DNA from: REEB481 sp964586595
GTDB taxonomy: Bacteria; Bacteroidota; Bacteroidia; NS11-12g; UBA955
Reading direction: 5' to 3'
Assembly (NCBI GenBank): GCA_964586595.1
Contig: CAZPHB010000013.1
Span: forward strand, 1 to 64,000
Length of the DNA stretch: 64,000 nucleotides
The stretch's first letter is position 1; the number at the start of each line of letters is the position of its first letter. Shown here piece after piece: positions 6,838 through 15,624 of the stretch. Position numbers and translations under genes: made by a program. The notes beneath the pieces are model-generated. The model saw only the letters and a program-made list of their open reading frames with translations, was not told the DNA's origin and made no database searches.

Positions 6838-8391
6838 CTATATTTTTATGGTGGTGCCATCAAATTTGTTCAGCGAGAAGTACCCAACCTCATGGTATGT
6901 GGCTTTGTGCTCCTGCAAAATGGAAATGGCGATATCTTCTCCAAGCTTTCTTGACGCGGTATAGTCCGACCAATAATGCACACCACCCGCATTCCTGCCT
7001 ATGGCAATGTTTGCTGCTACTTTATTCAATTCGCCTCCAACGGTTAATTTGTCCCCACCCCTGTATGGAGTCAGGCTAAATCCATCACATGCGGCTACGA
7101 CAGGTTTTTCAATTTCAAATGATTCATCAAACCAGGCTTTGAGGATGGTGACGCAAGCTCCTGCAACTGTAGCATGACCGGCACCATAAGATGGATGGGT
7201 TGGACTGCCTTCTGCAAATGCTTGTGGCAGCAAGTAGGTCGAAAACTTGTTTTTTGTTTCCACCAATGCCTGGGCATTCAACAAATCATCATGAATGGGA
7301 TATTTCCTGCTGCCAACCATGTAGTTATGCACCCTTCCGCCGTAAGCTTCAGGCCTTAATCTTCTGTGTACGTTCCATTTTTGGTGCCAAACGGCTTTTA
7401 GGGCCCTGGTGGCAACTTCGGTGACCAACGACAAAATATGAGGCCCACCGAATGTCGCAAACCCCGTTTGGGTTTTTGAATGGCTGTATGGATTTCCTTT
7501 GTCAAACGGAGCATTCATTCCCAACAGGATCAGACAAGCGTTTAGGTACGCTTCATACAGTGCATCAAAATGAACATAGGTAGCCAAATCCCTGAGGTTA
7601 CGGATGTATTGGGGTTTCTGCTCGTAAACGCCTGCATCGGTGGATAGTTTATTGCAAGGATCATAAGGGATGGCCAAATTCTTTCCATTTTGTGCATCAA
7701 GCCAATCATCGTACTTGGTTAAATAATCCCTGCCTGTAAAGGCAGTCTTTTGTTTTTGATCAATACACAGGGAACCATAAGGTATGTCCAACAAAAGGAA
7801 CTGAGAGATGTATGGGCCGCTTAAGTTCCCATGTGCATCGCTTCGGAACACATTTTTTGTGGTAACACTTCCGGCAGCCGGACCTTTACCTCTGTAATCA
7901 CTCATGTTGTTCAGGTCCTTAACAGCATCCTGAATGATGCGATTGGAATCATAATCATTAAAGCATACATCTCTGGCCAATGCCATCCAGTATAATTCTA
8001 CCATTTCAGCAGCAACTTCGGCACTTGCAAATTTTGGCGCAGGCGGGATGGAATAGCTTTGGGCGTCACCTCCCTCAAGATCGTAATTCCAGCCTGCCTG
8101 AGGACTAATTAGCTTCCGTCCGTCGGTGCCGGAACCCAAGGGGATGTCTTCATACGCTGAATGAATCCCTGTTTGTGTGGCAAAAACGAGTTGCTCATAG
8201 GCAGCGGGGTCAACTTCACCCAGCGCATTGTGAGGCAGTCCTTTGGAATAGTTTGCGAAATAATGCTCTTGTCCGTAGATGGTTTCATCGCCATTGTTGG
8301 GTTGTTGGGGATGATTTTCCTGAAATCCAAATTCTGCATTTTGGATGCGAATTTCTCTGGCTCTTAAACGCCGGTTAAACCTGTTGTTCAT
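6838..8391 (-). CDS. Vanadium-dependent haloperoxidase family protein
   Basis: A 517-aa protein of the PAP2/vanadium haloperoxidase superfamily, which oxidises halides with H2O2 using bound vanadate. All vanadate-binding blocks are present: Lys338 and Arg346 in QKWNVHRRLRPE, the SPTHPSYGAGH block (396-406, catalytic His406), and Arg466 plus His472 in GRNAGGVHYWSDY. The sequence is closest in layout to the long bacterial/algal-type enzymes. No signal peptide is visible; the protein starts MNNRFNRRLR, so its location is unclear. The astacin gene lies upstream on the same strand, 177 bases away, and shares a leader motif. Halide preference, or a phosphatase activity, cannot be read from the sequence. 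Confidence 0.85.
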   Translation of the reverse strand: MNNRFNRRLRAREIRIQNAEFGFQENHPQQPNNGDETIYGQEHYFANYSKGLPHNALGEVDPAAYEQLVFATQTGIHSAYEDIPLGSGTDGRKLISPQAGWNYDLEGGDAQSYSIPPAPKFASAEVAAEMVELYWMALARDVCFNDYDSNRIIQDAVKDLNNMSDYRGKGPAAGSVTTKNVFRSDAHGNLSGPYISQFLLLDIPYGSLCIDQKQKTAFTGRDYLTKYDDWLDAQNGKNLAIPYDPCNKLSTDAGVYEQKPQYIRNLRDLATYVHFDALYEAYLNACLILLGMNAPFDKGNPYSHSKTQTGFATFGGPHILSLVTEVATRALKAVWHQKWNVHRRLRPEAYGGRVHNYMVGSRKYPIHDDLLNAQALVETKNKFSTYLLPQAFAEGSPTHPSYGAGHATVAGACVTILKAWFDESFEIEKPVVAACDGFSLTPYRGGDKLTVGGELNKVAANIAIGRNAGGVHYWSDYTASRKLGEDIAISILQEHKATYHEVGYFSLNKFDGTTIKI

Positions 8392-8425
8392 GGTATTTGT
8401 GTTTTGTTATGTTGCCTACTCTAAT

Positions 8426-8447
8426 CGGTTTTCGGCTGCCCCGTTTT
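8426..8447 (-). promoter_or_regulatory. Shared leader motif, copy upstream of haloperoxidase
   Basis: On the minus strand the segment reads AAAACGGGGCAGCCGAAAAC, 35-56 bases before the ATG. A closely similar segment precedes the astacin gene at a comparable distance (10057-10082). This suggests common regulation or a duplicated leader. No protein-binding site is known to me for it. Confidence 0.35.
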
Positions 8448-8568
8448 GGTTGTTTATTTGTATTTGAAACTGTGTTCCTTCAGCCCCCCCAAATGACTCA
8501 ACATTGAGGTGTCAAATCACTCTTATTGATTTACTCCTGATTCTTGAGTTATAGAAGCAATGGATGTA

Positions 8569-10023
8569 CTATATCAGGTAGGCAGGACCGTTTGCTTTGA
8601 TCAGCAGTAAGAAATTACCTGTTACCTCGGCGGAAGTCCAGCCCCTTGACCAATCCTCTCTGGCCACACGGGGTCCTTTGGTTCCATTATCATTCATGCG
8701 GTGAATGTGAACCTGGCCCGTTGATTCCTTGAGCAAGAACAAATAGGTGGTGTTGCCGATCTTGTAAAAGGTAGATGTAGTCCATCCGGCTGATTCGTTT
8801 TCAGTGGCGATTCGCTGCCCGACCTCGCCATTCGCATTCATTTTGTGGATATGTATTGTTCCGGAATCCGCCTTGAGCAGGAACAGAAAAACGGAGCCAT
8901 TGACTTCGTAAAATGCTACATTGGACCAGCCCGAACTCCAGTCATATTCTTTCACCTTTGGTCCTACTTTACCATTGCTGAGCATTTTATGAATATGCAC
9001 CTTCCCATCGTTTTCCTTGAGTAAAAACAAATAAGTGGCAGTACCGATTGTATAGAACTTTGCACTGGTCCAACCACTTGTCCAATCATCAGTTGCAACC
9101 CTGGTCCCAACAGTTCCGTTACTTTTCATTTTGTGAATATGTACGGCTCCGTCTCCTGCCTTCAGCAGAAAAAGATAGGTGGTGCCATTGATCACGTAAA
9201 ACTCCGTTGTACTCCAGCCGGAGGTCCAGTCCGACGTTTGAATACGACTTCCTATTTTCTCATCGTTGTTCACCGTATGGATGTGAACAACCCCATCAGA
9301 CCTCTTTAGCAAGAAGAGGAATTTATTGTTGTTTACGGTATAGAACCTTGCGTTTGTCCACCCATCTGTCCAGTTGTAGCGATCTATTTCAGCCCCAATG
9401 GTTCCTTGCGAACCCACCCTGTGTGTATGCACATTGCTTGGCAGAATTCTGCGTGCCAGCCTAATGTCTCCATTGGTCAGCCTGTTACTTGGACTGATGC
9501 GGTTAAATGAATCAATGGGCACGATGGTATCTTCTCCAGTCGAAGAAAATGCAGTTCTTGAGTAGTGCATGATGGACTCAAAATCATAGTTACCAAATAC
9601 CACACAATCTGAACTTTCGAGCCTCGAAAAATTATGTTCACGTGCATCTGGAATAATGTCCCAATTGATCCGTACAAATTCATTTCTGTCCGGACGCATC
9701 TGTTCATGCTGAATACCTATTGCATGCGCAATTTCATGAATCACTGTTTTTACATCACATGACTCCTTGAGGTTAATTGTTATCTCGTCGCCCGTATATC
9801 CAAGGCCACTATTACCGCAACCTGGAATTTGATCATTTCGGTTAAAAGTGATGAATGCCTTGTGGGTACTTTTTCTTGATACAAAACGAACTTGGGTATT
9901 TTCTTCCCAATGCTTCATTGCATCTTGGATAGAATTTTTCATCACTTCGGTGATGTTTGAAGCATACCTGAAGGGTATTAAATGTGTAGGCCACCTGGAA
10001 TCTTTTTTTGTTGCTACGCTCAT
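8569..10023 (-). CDS. Astacin-type (M12A) metalloprotease with six C-terminal repeats
   Basis: A 484-aa zinc protease. The catalytic domain (about 10-195) has the astacin signature HEIAHAIGIQHEQ (zinc ligands His96, His100, His106; catalytic Glu97) and the Met-turn SIMHY at 150-154. From about residue 200 follow six repeats of roughly 46 residues. Each starts GW(T/S)xxxFY, continues into YLFLLK and ends with VHIHKM; together they look like blades of a small beta-propeller or lectin-like domain. No signal peptide or propeptide is evident; the chain starts MSVATKKDSRW directly at the mature-like domain, so export is uncertain. Transcribed toward the haloperoxidase gene, probably with it. Confidence 0.85.
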   Translation of the reverse strand: MSVATKKDSRWPTHLIPFRYASNITEVMKNSIQDAMKHWEENTQVRFVSRKSTHKAFITFNRNDQIPGCGNSGLGYTGDEITINLKESCDVKTVIHEIAHAIGIQHEQMRPDRNEFVRINWDIIPDAREHNFSRLESSDCVVFGNYDFESIMHYSRTAFSSTGEDTIVPIDSFNRISPSNRLTNGDIRLARRILPSNVHTHRVGSQGTIGAEIDRYNWTDGWTNARFYTVNNNKFLFLLKRSDGVVHIHTVNNDEKIGSRIQTSDWTSGWSTTEFYVINGTTYLFLLKAGDGAVHIHKMKSNGTVGTRVATDDWTSGWTSAKFYTIGTATYLFLLKENDGKVHIHKMLSNGKVGPKVKEYDWSSGWSNVAFYEVNGSVFLFLLKADSGTIHIHKMNANGEVGQRIATENESAGWTTSTFYKIGNTTYLFLLKESTGQVHIHRMNDNGTKGPRVAREDWSRGWTSAEVTGNFLLLIKANGPAYLI

Positions 10024-10056
10024 GTTTTTGTTCTTGTTTTTAATCTCCTATTCATT

Positions 10057-10082
10057 CGGCTTTTCGGTTTCGCCCCGTTTTT
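10057..10082 (-). promoter_or_regulatory. Shared leader motif, copy upstream of astacin
   Basis: The minus strand reads AAAAACGGGGCGAAACCGAA followed by AAGCCG, 34-59 bases before the astacin ATG. It matches the haloperoxidase leader (8426-8447) in the order AAAACGGGGC, then CCGAAAA. Two such similar leaders in front of neighbouring genes argue for co-regulation. Confidence 0.35.
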
Positions 10083-10176
10083 CAGGTGGTCTCTGGTCTC
10101 CACCATCATTTGTGTTTCTTGCGTTTTAACGAATTGGATGCTGCGCTGCTTTCATGTCCCACTGCAGCCCAATAAT

Positions 10177-10440
10177 TCAAAGCATGAAGTTACTTCTCGT
10201 GTTATACTTCAAATGACAACGCAAAGCATATGCTGCAGATCCCATGAATATGTAAATCATACATGACATGGTTGACCTTTTGCGGCCTGCGCCGGAAATA
10301 GCTCGTTCACTAAGTGCTCGAACATTAAAATACCAAGATTTACAGAATGCTGAATAACCCTTACCGGGCTTGGTCTTTGGGATTAAATGACCATGCAATA
10401 ATCCAGACCTAAATTGATCATGATGGTAAAAGTGCAACAT
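10177..10440 (-). CDS. Uncertain ORF starting inside direct repeat 2
   Basis: An 87-codon open frame beginning MLHFYHHDQF. Its start lies in the second copy of the 153-bp repeat. The rest (LIPKTKPGKGYSAFC onwards) has no recognised family and an odd composition. As with the partner frame at 6559, the start context is repeated but the body is not, so it may be a remnant rather than a working gene. Confidence 0.15.
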   Translation of the reverse strand: MLHFYHHDQFRSGLLHGHLIPKTKPGKGYSAFCKSWYFNVRALSERAISGAGRKRSTMSCMIYIFMGSAAYALRCHLKYNTRSNFML

Positions 10441-10580
10441 GGAGGGAAATCAAATTAGTTACTTAAATTTCAAAAAAACAAGCAAGTTCTTTCCTACAGC
10501 ATGCTGTATTTAGTAACACTTTCCTTTAATTCATTGATAATGAATGAGTTAAGGAGTGTTTTAACGTTTTATTATTTTTT
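10429..10580. repeat. ~153-bp direct repeat, copy 2
   Basis: Second copy of the repeat at 6548-6700, same orientation and nearly the same length (152 bases). The strongest match is the block around TGATAATGAATGAGTTAAGG (10535-10554 here, 6654-6673 in copy 1). The copies are about 3.9 kb apart with the haloperoxidase and astacin genes between them. Confidence 0.7.
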
Positions 10581-10649
10581 AAGCTGTACCTCCAACCGAC
10601 TGTGCTTATGGCAAAAAGTAATGTCATTCGGCTCTTAGGGGTAGTATCT

Positions 10650-10681
10650 GGCAGGCTCCCCCGCGACTTAGCTCGGGACTT
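10650..10681. repeat. 32-base repeat, copy 1
   Basis: Starts GGCAGGCTCCCCCG and ends GCTCGGGACTT. The same ends, at exactly the same spacing, recur at 10910-10941 with a diverged middle. TCCCCCG and CGGGA within it can pair, so each copy could fold as a small hairpin. Confidence 0.6.
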
Positions 10682-10789
10682 GCAGCTCCATGAAGCTTCA
10701 AGCTTATGTGTGTTGCATTGTTTGACAGGTGCAACAGGATGGTCACAGCAAAAGGACCGGCCAGGAAAGATTGGAGGCCAGCTTATGCC

Positions 10790-10860
10790 GGTGCCTGAGC
10801 GGAGTCGAAGGCCACCGGTGTAAGATTTGTAATGTTGGCCTTCGACTCCGCTCAGGCACC
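10790..10860. repeat. Perfect 24-bp inverted repeat
   Basis: GGTGCCTGAGCGGAGTCGAA plus GGCC at 10790-10813 is the exact reverse complement of 10837-10860, with a 23-base loop. The word CCTGAGCGGAGTCGAAGG is, as far as I recall, common as a dispersed repeat in many environmental bacterial genomes. It is not a simple terminator because no gene ends nearby. Confidence 0.75.
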
Positions 10861-10869
10861 ATCCGGCTC

Positions 10870-10897
10870 CCCCGCATCGCAAGCTTGCGGGGCAGGC
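10870..10897. repeat. GC-rich palindromic repeat, copy 2
   Basis: Identical over 28 bases to 181-208 (CCCCGCATCGCAAGCTTGCG and the following GGGCAGGC). The palindromic part is 10870-10892. Two identical copies over 10 kb apart show that it is a dispersed element. Confidence 0.7.
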
Positions 10898-10909
10898 ACC
10901 ATGTCCCTC

Positions 10910-10941
10910 GGCAGGCTCCCCCGAGGCTGTGCTCGGGACTT
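10910..10941. repeat. 32-base repeat, copy 2
   Basis: Second copy of the element at 10650-10681, with the same GGCAGGCTCCCCCG start and GCTCGGGACTT end. It lies about 120 bases before the desaturase start codon. Confidence 0.6.
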
Positions 10942-11060
10942 TCAGTCCGGGTCTCCATCCTGTCGCCCGGGACTCCCGGCGGTCGCATAATGACAGAGGG
11001 TTCGTTTCATCAAACTCGATTTGCTTATTTTCGAAACTTCTTTTAAAGGGGAACTTCCGC

Positions 11061-12158
11061 ATGAACTCACAACAGGTGGCTTTCAACAAAAATCAGCATC
11101 CTGAATTCTTCCAGGTTTTAACACGCCGGGTAAATGATTATTTCACACAAAATGGCATAGACCGTCATGCAAATACCGCGATGAAATGGAAAACCTTCAT
11201 CATCGTAGTGATGTACCTGACCCCTCTTTGTTGGCTGATGAGCGGCCAAATCGGTTCCCTATGGCTGCATTACGCACTTTGGTCGCTGATGGGTCTGGGC
11301 ATGGTGGGCATCGGACTGGCCATCATGCACGATGCCAACCACGGCGCCTATTCTGCGAAAAAATGGGTGAACGATGCTATGGGAAACCTGCTCAATCTGG
11401 TGGGTGCGTACCACATCAACTGGAAAATACAGCACAATGTATTTCACCACACATATACCAATATTGTGGGGCATGATGAAGATATCCGCAAAACCATCAT
11501 TCGCTTTTCACCCCGCCACCCGCATCATTTCATGCACCGCTTCCAGGCCTTTTATGTAGTGCTGCTTTACATGATTTATCCATTCGTCTGGATTCTCAGC
11601 AAGGACTTTGAGCAATATGCGCGTTACCGTAAGCTGGACTTTTATCCCCGGATGGGTCGCAGCAATCGGAGGGCCTTGCTGGAAATCATTGTACTCAAGC
11701 TGATTTACTGGCCTGTTACCTTCTTCTTGCCTTTGTGGATGTCGCCATTCGGCATCTGGCATACCGTACTCGGTTTCCTCCTGCACCACTGCATCAGTGG
11801 AATCATCCTCGCTTTGGCTACCCAGCCGGCACATGTGGGCGAAGACATGGAGTTTTACAGCGCAGAGGACCATAACGGAAGCATGGAAAACAGCTGGGCC
11901 ATACACCAGTTAAAAACTACGGCAAACTTCGCGGAGCGCAGCCGGGTGCTGGCCTGGTTCATCGGCGGACTAAACTTCCAAATTGAGCACCATCTGTTCC
12001 CTACCGTTTGCCACGTGCATTACAAGAATATTGCACCCATCGTCAGACAAACCGCCAAAGAATTCAATCTGGAATACCATGCTCATCCTACTTTTCTGGA
12101 TGCTTTAAGAAGCCATTTCAGCCATTTAAACACGTTGGCTAAACCGGCTATTTCCTGA
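11061..12158 (+). CDS. Membrane fatty acid (acyl-lipid/acyl-CoA) desaturase
   Basis: A 365-aa integral-membrane di-iron desaturase that puts a double bond into fatty acyl chains. The three histidine boxes are visible: HDANHGAY, HNVFHHTY, and QIEHHLFP near the C-terminus. The Q in the third box (QIEHH rather than HxxHH) is the form found in front-end (delta-5/6 type) and linoleoyl-CoA-like desaturases. Several hydrophobic segments surround the boxes (for example FIIVVMYLTPLCWLM). No N-terminal cytochrome b5 domain is fused. I start it at ATG 11061 (MNSQQVAFNK), as the longer frame upstream only translates repeats. Regioselectivity is not decided by sequence. Confidence 0.9.
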   Translation: MNSQQVAFNKNQHPEFFQVLTRRVNDYFTQNGIDRHANTAMKWKTFIIVVMYLTPLCWLMSGQIGSLWLHYALWSLMGLGMVGIGLAIMHDANHGAYSAKKWVNDAMGNLLNLVGAYHINWKIQHNVFHHTYTNIVGHDEDIRKTIIRFSPRHPHHFMHRFQAFYVVLLYMIYPFVWILSKDFEQYARYRKLDFYPRMGRSNRRALLEIIVLKLIYWPVTFFLPLWMSPFGIWHTVLGFLLHHCISGIILALATQPAHVGEDMEFYSAEDHNGSMENSWAIHQLKTTANFAERSRVLAWFIGGLNFQIEHHLFPTVCHVHYKNIAPIVRQTAKEFNLEYHAHPTFLDALRSHFSHLNTLAKPAIS

Positions 12159-12167
12159 ACCTGCTTC

Positions 12168-14627
12168 TTACTCCTTAACAAATACCCGCTTCACCCGTTG
12201 GGATACGGCGGTGAGTATTTCGTAGGGAATGGTATCGCAGGCTGCTGCCATGGATTGCACATCAGGATCCTGGCCGAAGATGACTACTTCATCACCCGCC
12301 CGCACATCCATTCCGGTAACATCGGCCATACACATGTCCATGCACACGCTGCCTGCTATGGGCGCCAGATACCTGCCAATGCGGACATGCCAGTGCCCGT
12401 TGCCCAGTTCCCTGCGCAATCCGTCAGCGTAGCCAACGGCTATCACGGCTATACTCCGTGGTTCATTGCTCATCGCCTTTCTTCCATATCCTACACTTTC
12501 ACCCGGTTCCAGTTGCTGCACTTGAGACACGATGCTGCGGAAGGTGGCCACGGGCTTCAACTGCTTCTGAATATGTTCTGAGGGGTCGATACCATAGAGT
12601 CCGATGCCCAGCCGCACCATATCAAAACGCGCGTCAGGGAAACGCAGAATGCCGGCGGTATTCAGGATATGACGCATGAAATCCTGCCCGGTATGCCTGT
12701 GGATGCTGTGGCACATGCGCTCAAAACGATCTATCTGCAGCCGGGTAAAATCATCGTGTTCAATAGCTTCGGAAGCCGACAGGTGCGAGAATACCGAGGC
12801 AATGCGCAGGTGGCTGTACCGCGACAATGCTTCCTGCAAAGCAGCAAGGTCTGCTTCCTGAAAGCCCAGTCGGTGCATGCCGCTGTCGATTTCCAGGTGC
12901 ATGGGCAATTCGAAAGCTGCGGGATGCCGGCCCATCGCCTCCAGCAATTCCACACTGTACACCACCGGTTCCAGCGCGTGTTCCGCCATCTGGTCCAGGG
13001 TTTCAGGCCGGGTATTCAGCACCATGATGGGCTTGTGCACGCCGGCGAGGCGCAGCTCCACGCCTTCATCCGGATACGCCACCGCGAAGTAATCCACGCC
13101 CTGATGTTGCAGCAGCAGCGCCACTTCCTGTCCGCCGCTCCCGTAGGCAAAGGCTTTCACCATCGCCATCAGGCGGCAATCGGAACCAATATGTTTGCGG
13201 TACACGCTGTAATTGTGGCGCAAGGCATCCAGGCTCACTTCCAGCCGCGTGCTGTGCGACTTATGTTCCAGTAGCTTCACCAGCCGTTCAAAGCGGAAAC
13301 GCCGGGCGCCTTTCACCAGAATGGCCTCTTTGTGGAATTGCAGGGTGGGAACTGCGGCCAATAGTGTTTCGGTATCGGGGAAAAAACGTACGTTGAGGCC
13401 GTGGAAGCAATCGGCAGCCGCTGTCAGCGCCGGACCGACGGCCAGCACGCGACGAATCTGGTGTGCAGCCAACATGCCGGTCAGTTTTTCAAAGACCTGC
13501 TGCCGGTTGGCCTCCGCATCGGCAAAGTCGCTGATGATCAACGCTTTAGAACGGCTTCCACTTTGCTGGTCGAGGAACTGCAAGGCCACCTTCAGGGCAT
13601 CGAGGTCGCTGGAATAGCTGTCGTTCACCAGGCGGCAATCGTTCCAGGCTTCCAGCACTTCCAGCCGCATGGAAACGGGCTGTAAACGTTTGAAGCGTTC
13701 GATGTGCTCCGGATCCAGACGTTCCAGGGCATAGAGCACGCAGAAACAGGTAAGGGCATTTTCTATGGAAGCCTGATCGGAAAACGGAATGCTGCATTCC
13801 AGGATGGAGCCGCGGTGTTTGATCTTTAGCAGCGTGAACGGACCCTGTATTTCGGCGGCCACGAGCTGAAACTTGGCACCTTCCCTGCTTCCCCAGGTGA
13901 TGAGCTGCATGAGCGGCTGTCGGGAGCGCAGGGCTGAAGCTGCCTCACGCACTTCGGGCTGATCGGTGCCGCAGACCAGCACATCGCAATCTGCAAAAAG
14001 CCGGAATTTTTCTTCGAGTTTGGCTTTCAGGCTTGGGAATCCACTTTGGTGCGCCGGGCCGAGGTGGGTGAAGATGCCCAGGTTGGGTTTGATGATGTTG
14101 GCCAGCGGCTGCATCTCCCCTTCCCGGCTGATGCCGGCTTCAAACAGCCCGAGCTGGTCGTTCTGATTCAGGGTGAGCACGCTGATGGGCACGCCAATCT
14201 GGGAATTGAAGCTGCCGGGGCTGCGGGCGGTGCGAAAATCATCCGAGAGCAGCTGATACAGCCATTCCTTCACAATCGTTTTCCCGTTGCTGCCGGTAAT
14301 TCCGGCGATGGGAATGCGGAAGGAGCTGCGGTGGGCTGCGGCCAATTGTTGCAGCGCGGCGGTGGTATCATCCACACAGATCCAGGCTGTGTCGGGAGGC
14401 AAGTCTTGCGGCAGCGAGGAAACCAGAAATACACGCACGCCGGCATCGAGTGCTTGTGGGATGTACTGATGACCGTCGTTGCGTTCGGTTTTCAGTGCGA
14501 CAAAAAGGGCGTCGCGGGCATCCACAAGGCGGCGGGTATCGAAGGCCACGCGCACCACGGATTGCAAGGAACTTCCGGACAGCGTTCCGCCACACAAGGC
14601 TGCGATGGCTTCGGGGCGGTAGTTCAT
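12168..14627 (-). CDS. MurF-alanine racemase fusion
   Basis: An 819-aa bifunctional cell-wall enzyme, a fusion characteristic of Bacteroidota. The N-terminal ~450 residues are UDP-MurNAc-tripeptide:D-Ala-D-Ala ligase (MurF), with the ATP loop GITGSNGKT at 109-117 and the Mur central and C-terminal domains after it. From about residue 455 comes a fold-type III alanine racemase: LEVSLDALRHNY, the PLP lysine in MAMVKAFAYGSG, and the later HILNTAGILRFP and GSVCMDMCMADV stretches. The fusion supplies D-Ala and uses D-Ala-D-Ala for peptidoglycan precursors in the cytoplasm. It lies one base after the nucleotidyltransferase stop, so they are co-transcribed. Full length, no defects seen. Confidence 0.93.
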   Translation of the reverse strand: MNYRPEAIAALCGGTLSGSSLQSVVRVAFDTRRLVDARDALFVALKTERNDGHQYIPQALDAGVRVFLVSSLPQDLPPDTAWICVDDTTAALQQLAAAHRSSFRIPIAGITGSNGKTIVKEWLYQLLSDDFRTARSPGSFNSQIGVPISVLTLNQNDQLGLFEAGISREGEMQPLANIIKPNLGIFTHLGPAHQSGFPSLKAKLEEKFRLFADCDVLVCGTDQPEVREAASALRSRQPLMQLITWGSREGAKFQLVAAEIQGPFTLLKIKHRGSILECSIPFSDQASIENALTCFCVLYALERLDPEHIERFKRLQPVSMRLEVLEAWNDCRLVNDSYSSDLDALKVALQFLDQQSGSRSKALIISDFADAEANRQQVFEKLTGMLAAHQIRRVLAVGPALTAAADCFHGLNVRFFPDTETLLAAVPTLQFHKEAILVKGARRFRFERLVKLLEHKSHSTRLEVSLDALRHNYSVYRKHIGSDCRLMAMVKAFAYGSGGQEVALLLQHQGVDYFAVAYPDEGVELRLAGVHKPIMVLNTRPETLDQMAEHALEPVVYSVELLEAMGRHPAAFELPMHLEIDSGMHRLGFQEADLAALQEALSRYSHLRIASVFSHLSASEAIEHDDFTRLQIDRFERMCHSIHRHTGQDFMRHILNTAGILRFPDARFDMVRLGIGLYGIDPSEHIQKQLKPVATFRSIVSQVQQLEPGESVGYGRKAMSNEPRSIAVIAVGYADGLRRELGNGHWHVRIGRYLAPIAGSVCMDMCMADVTGMDVRAGDEVVIFGQDPDVQSMAAACDTIPYEILTAVSQRVKRVFVKE

Positions 14628-14628
14628 G

Positions 14629-15624
14629 TCAGCTCAGCTTGATTTCTGCGCTGTCGCCCAGGTTCAGGCTTTGCACGGCACCCACGAGGGTGGCATCGCT
14701 GCCCACGAGCGAATCTTCCATGATGGCGTTGAGCAGTTCGGCATACGGACCAATGATGGAATTGCGGATGATGGAGCGGGAAATGATGGCATCATCGCCG
14801 ATGCTCACATGCGGACCGATGATGCTGTCTTTGATCTGTACATTTTTTCCAATGAACACCGGTTCTACGATGATGGTTCCGGAAAACGGCGGACTGTTTA
14901 GCTTGCTGCCATCCATGCGGTCCAGCAGCATGCGGTTGGTTTGCAGGATGATGTCTTTCTTGCCGCAGTCGAACCACTGCTCTACCGGGAACGTCCGGAT
15001 TTTTATTCCCCGGCTGATCATGCACATGAGGGCATCGGTCAGGTGAAACTCGTTTTGTGTGCGTATTTCGTTGTCCAGCAGGTATTGGATGCAATCCAGC
15101 AGGGCGCGGCTTTCCTTGATTTTGTAGAGGCCAACCAGTGCCAGATTGCTTTTAGGAATTTTGGGTTTTTCAACCAGCTTGGTGATGTAGTTGTCATCGC
15201 TTACTTCGGCTACGCCGAAAACCCTGGGATCTTCTACCTTCTTCACGCCAAGGGTGGAGCATTCCGATTGCAGCACGGTGCGCAGGTCTGCTTCAAAGAT
15301 GGTATCGCCAAGCACGATGAACAGTTCTTCATCAGGTTCGATGAATTCGCGGGCCAGCCAGATGGCATGACCGGTGCCTTTGCCGAGGGTTTGAATCACG
15401 AAGGTGCAGCGGCAATCGGGATATTCCCGGCTGATGTATTGTTCAATTTTATCGCCCATGTAGCCGATGATCAGGATGAAATCTTTGATACCGGCCTTGG
15501 TGAGGCGATCCATGATGTGTCCGAGGATGGGTTTTCCCGCCACCGGAATCAGTGATTTAGGCTGGGTGTGGGTATGTGGCTTGAGCCTGCTTCCAATACC
15601 CGCTACAGGAATAACCGCCTTCAT
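14629..15624 (-). CDS. Sugar-phosphate nucleotidyltransferase (RmlA/GlmU-like)
   Basis: A 331-aa enzyme that would make an NDP-sugar from a sugar-1-phosphate and NTP. The start MKAVIPVAGIGSRLKPHT carries the nucleotidyltransferase signature, followed by PKSLIPVAGKPI. The C-terminal ~80 residues have hexapeptide (left-handed beta-helix) character: IIVEPVFIGKNVQI, GPHVSIGDDAIIS, NSIIGPYAELLN. It precedes murF-alr in one transcript, which suggests a role in cell-wall or surface polysaccharide precursor supply. A paralog of similar length is encoded at 45136-46137. Which sugar and nucleotide it uses cannot be told. Confidence 0.85.
   Translation of the reverse strand: MKAVIPVAGIGSRLKPHTHTQPKSLIPVAGKPILGHIMDRLTKAGIKDFILIIGYMGDKIEQYISREYPDCRCTFVIQTLGKGTGHAIWLAREFIEPDEELFIVLGDTIFEADLRTVLQSECSTLGVKKVEDPRVFGVAEVSDDNYITKLVEKPKIPKSNLALVGLYKIKESRALLDCIQYLLDNEIRTQNEFHLTDALMCMISRGIKIRTFPVEQWFDCGKKDIILQTNRMLLDRMDGSKLNSPPFSGTIIVEPVFIGKNVQIKDSIIGPHVSIGDDAIISRSIIRNSIIGPYAELLNAIMEDSLVGSDATLVGAVQSLNLGDSAEIKLS

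Larger units (their letters stand above)
10441..11060. other. Gene-free, repeat-dense region
   Basis: No gene is credible here; open frames through it translate repeats and are Cys/Trp/Arg/Gly-rich. The region holds a perfect 24-bp inverted repeat (10790-10860), two copies of a 32-base element (10650-10681 and 10910-10941) and the palindrome at 10870-10892 that also occurs near the window start. The promoter of the desaturase gene should lie near its right end. Confidence 0.65.

Noticed and set aside
10526..11089. Open frame of 187 codons on the minus strand
   Set aside because: It runs through inverted and direct repeats and has an unnatural Cys/Trp/Arg-rich composition; no family resemblance.
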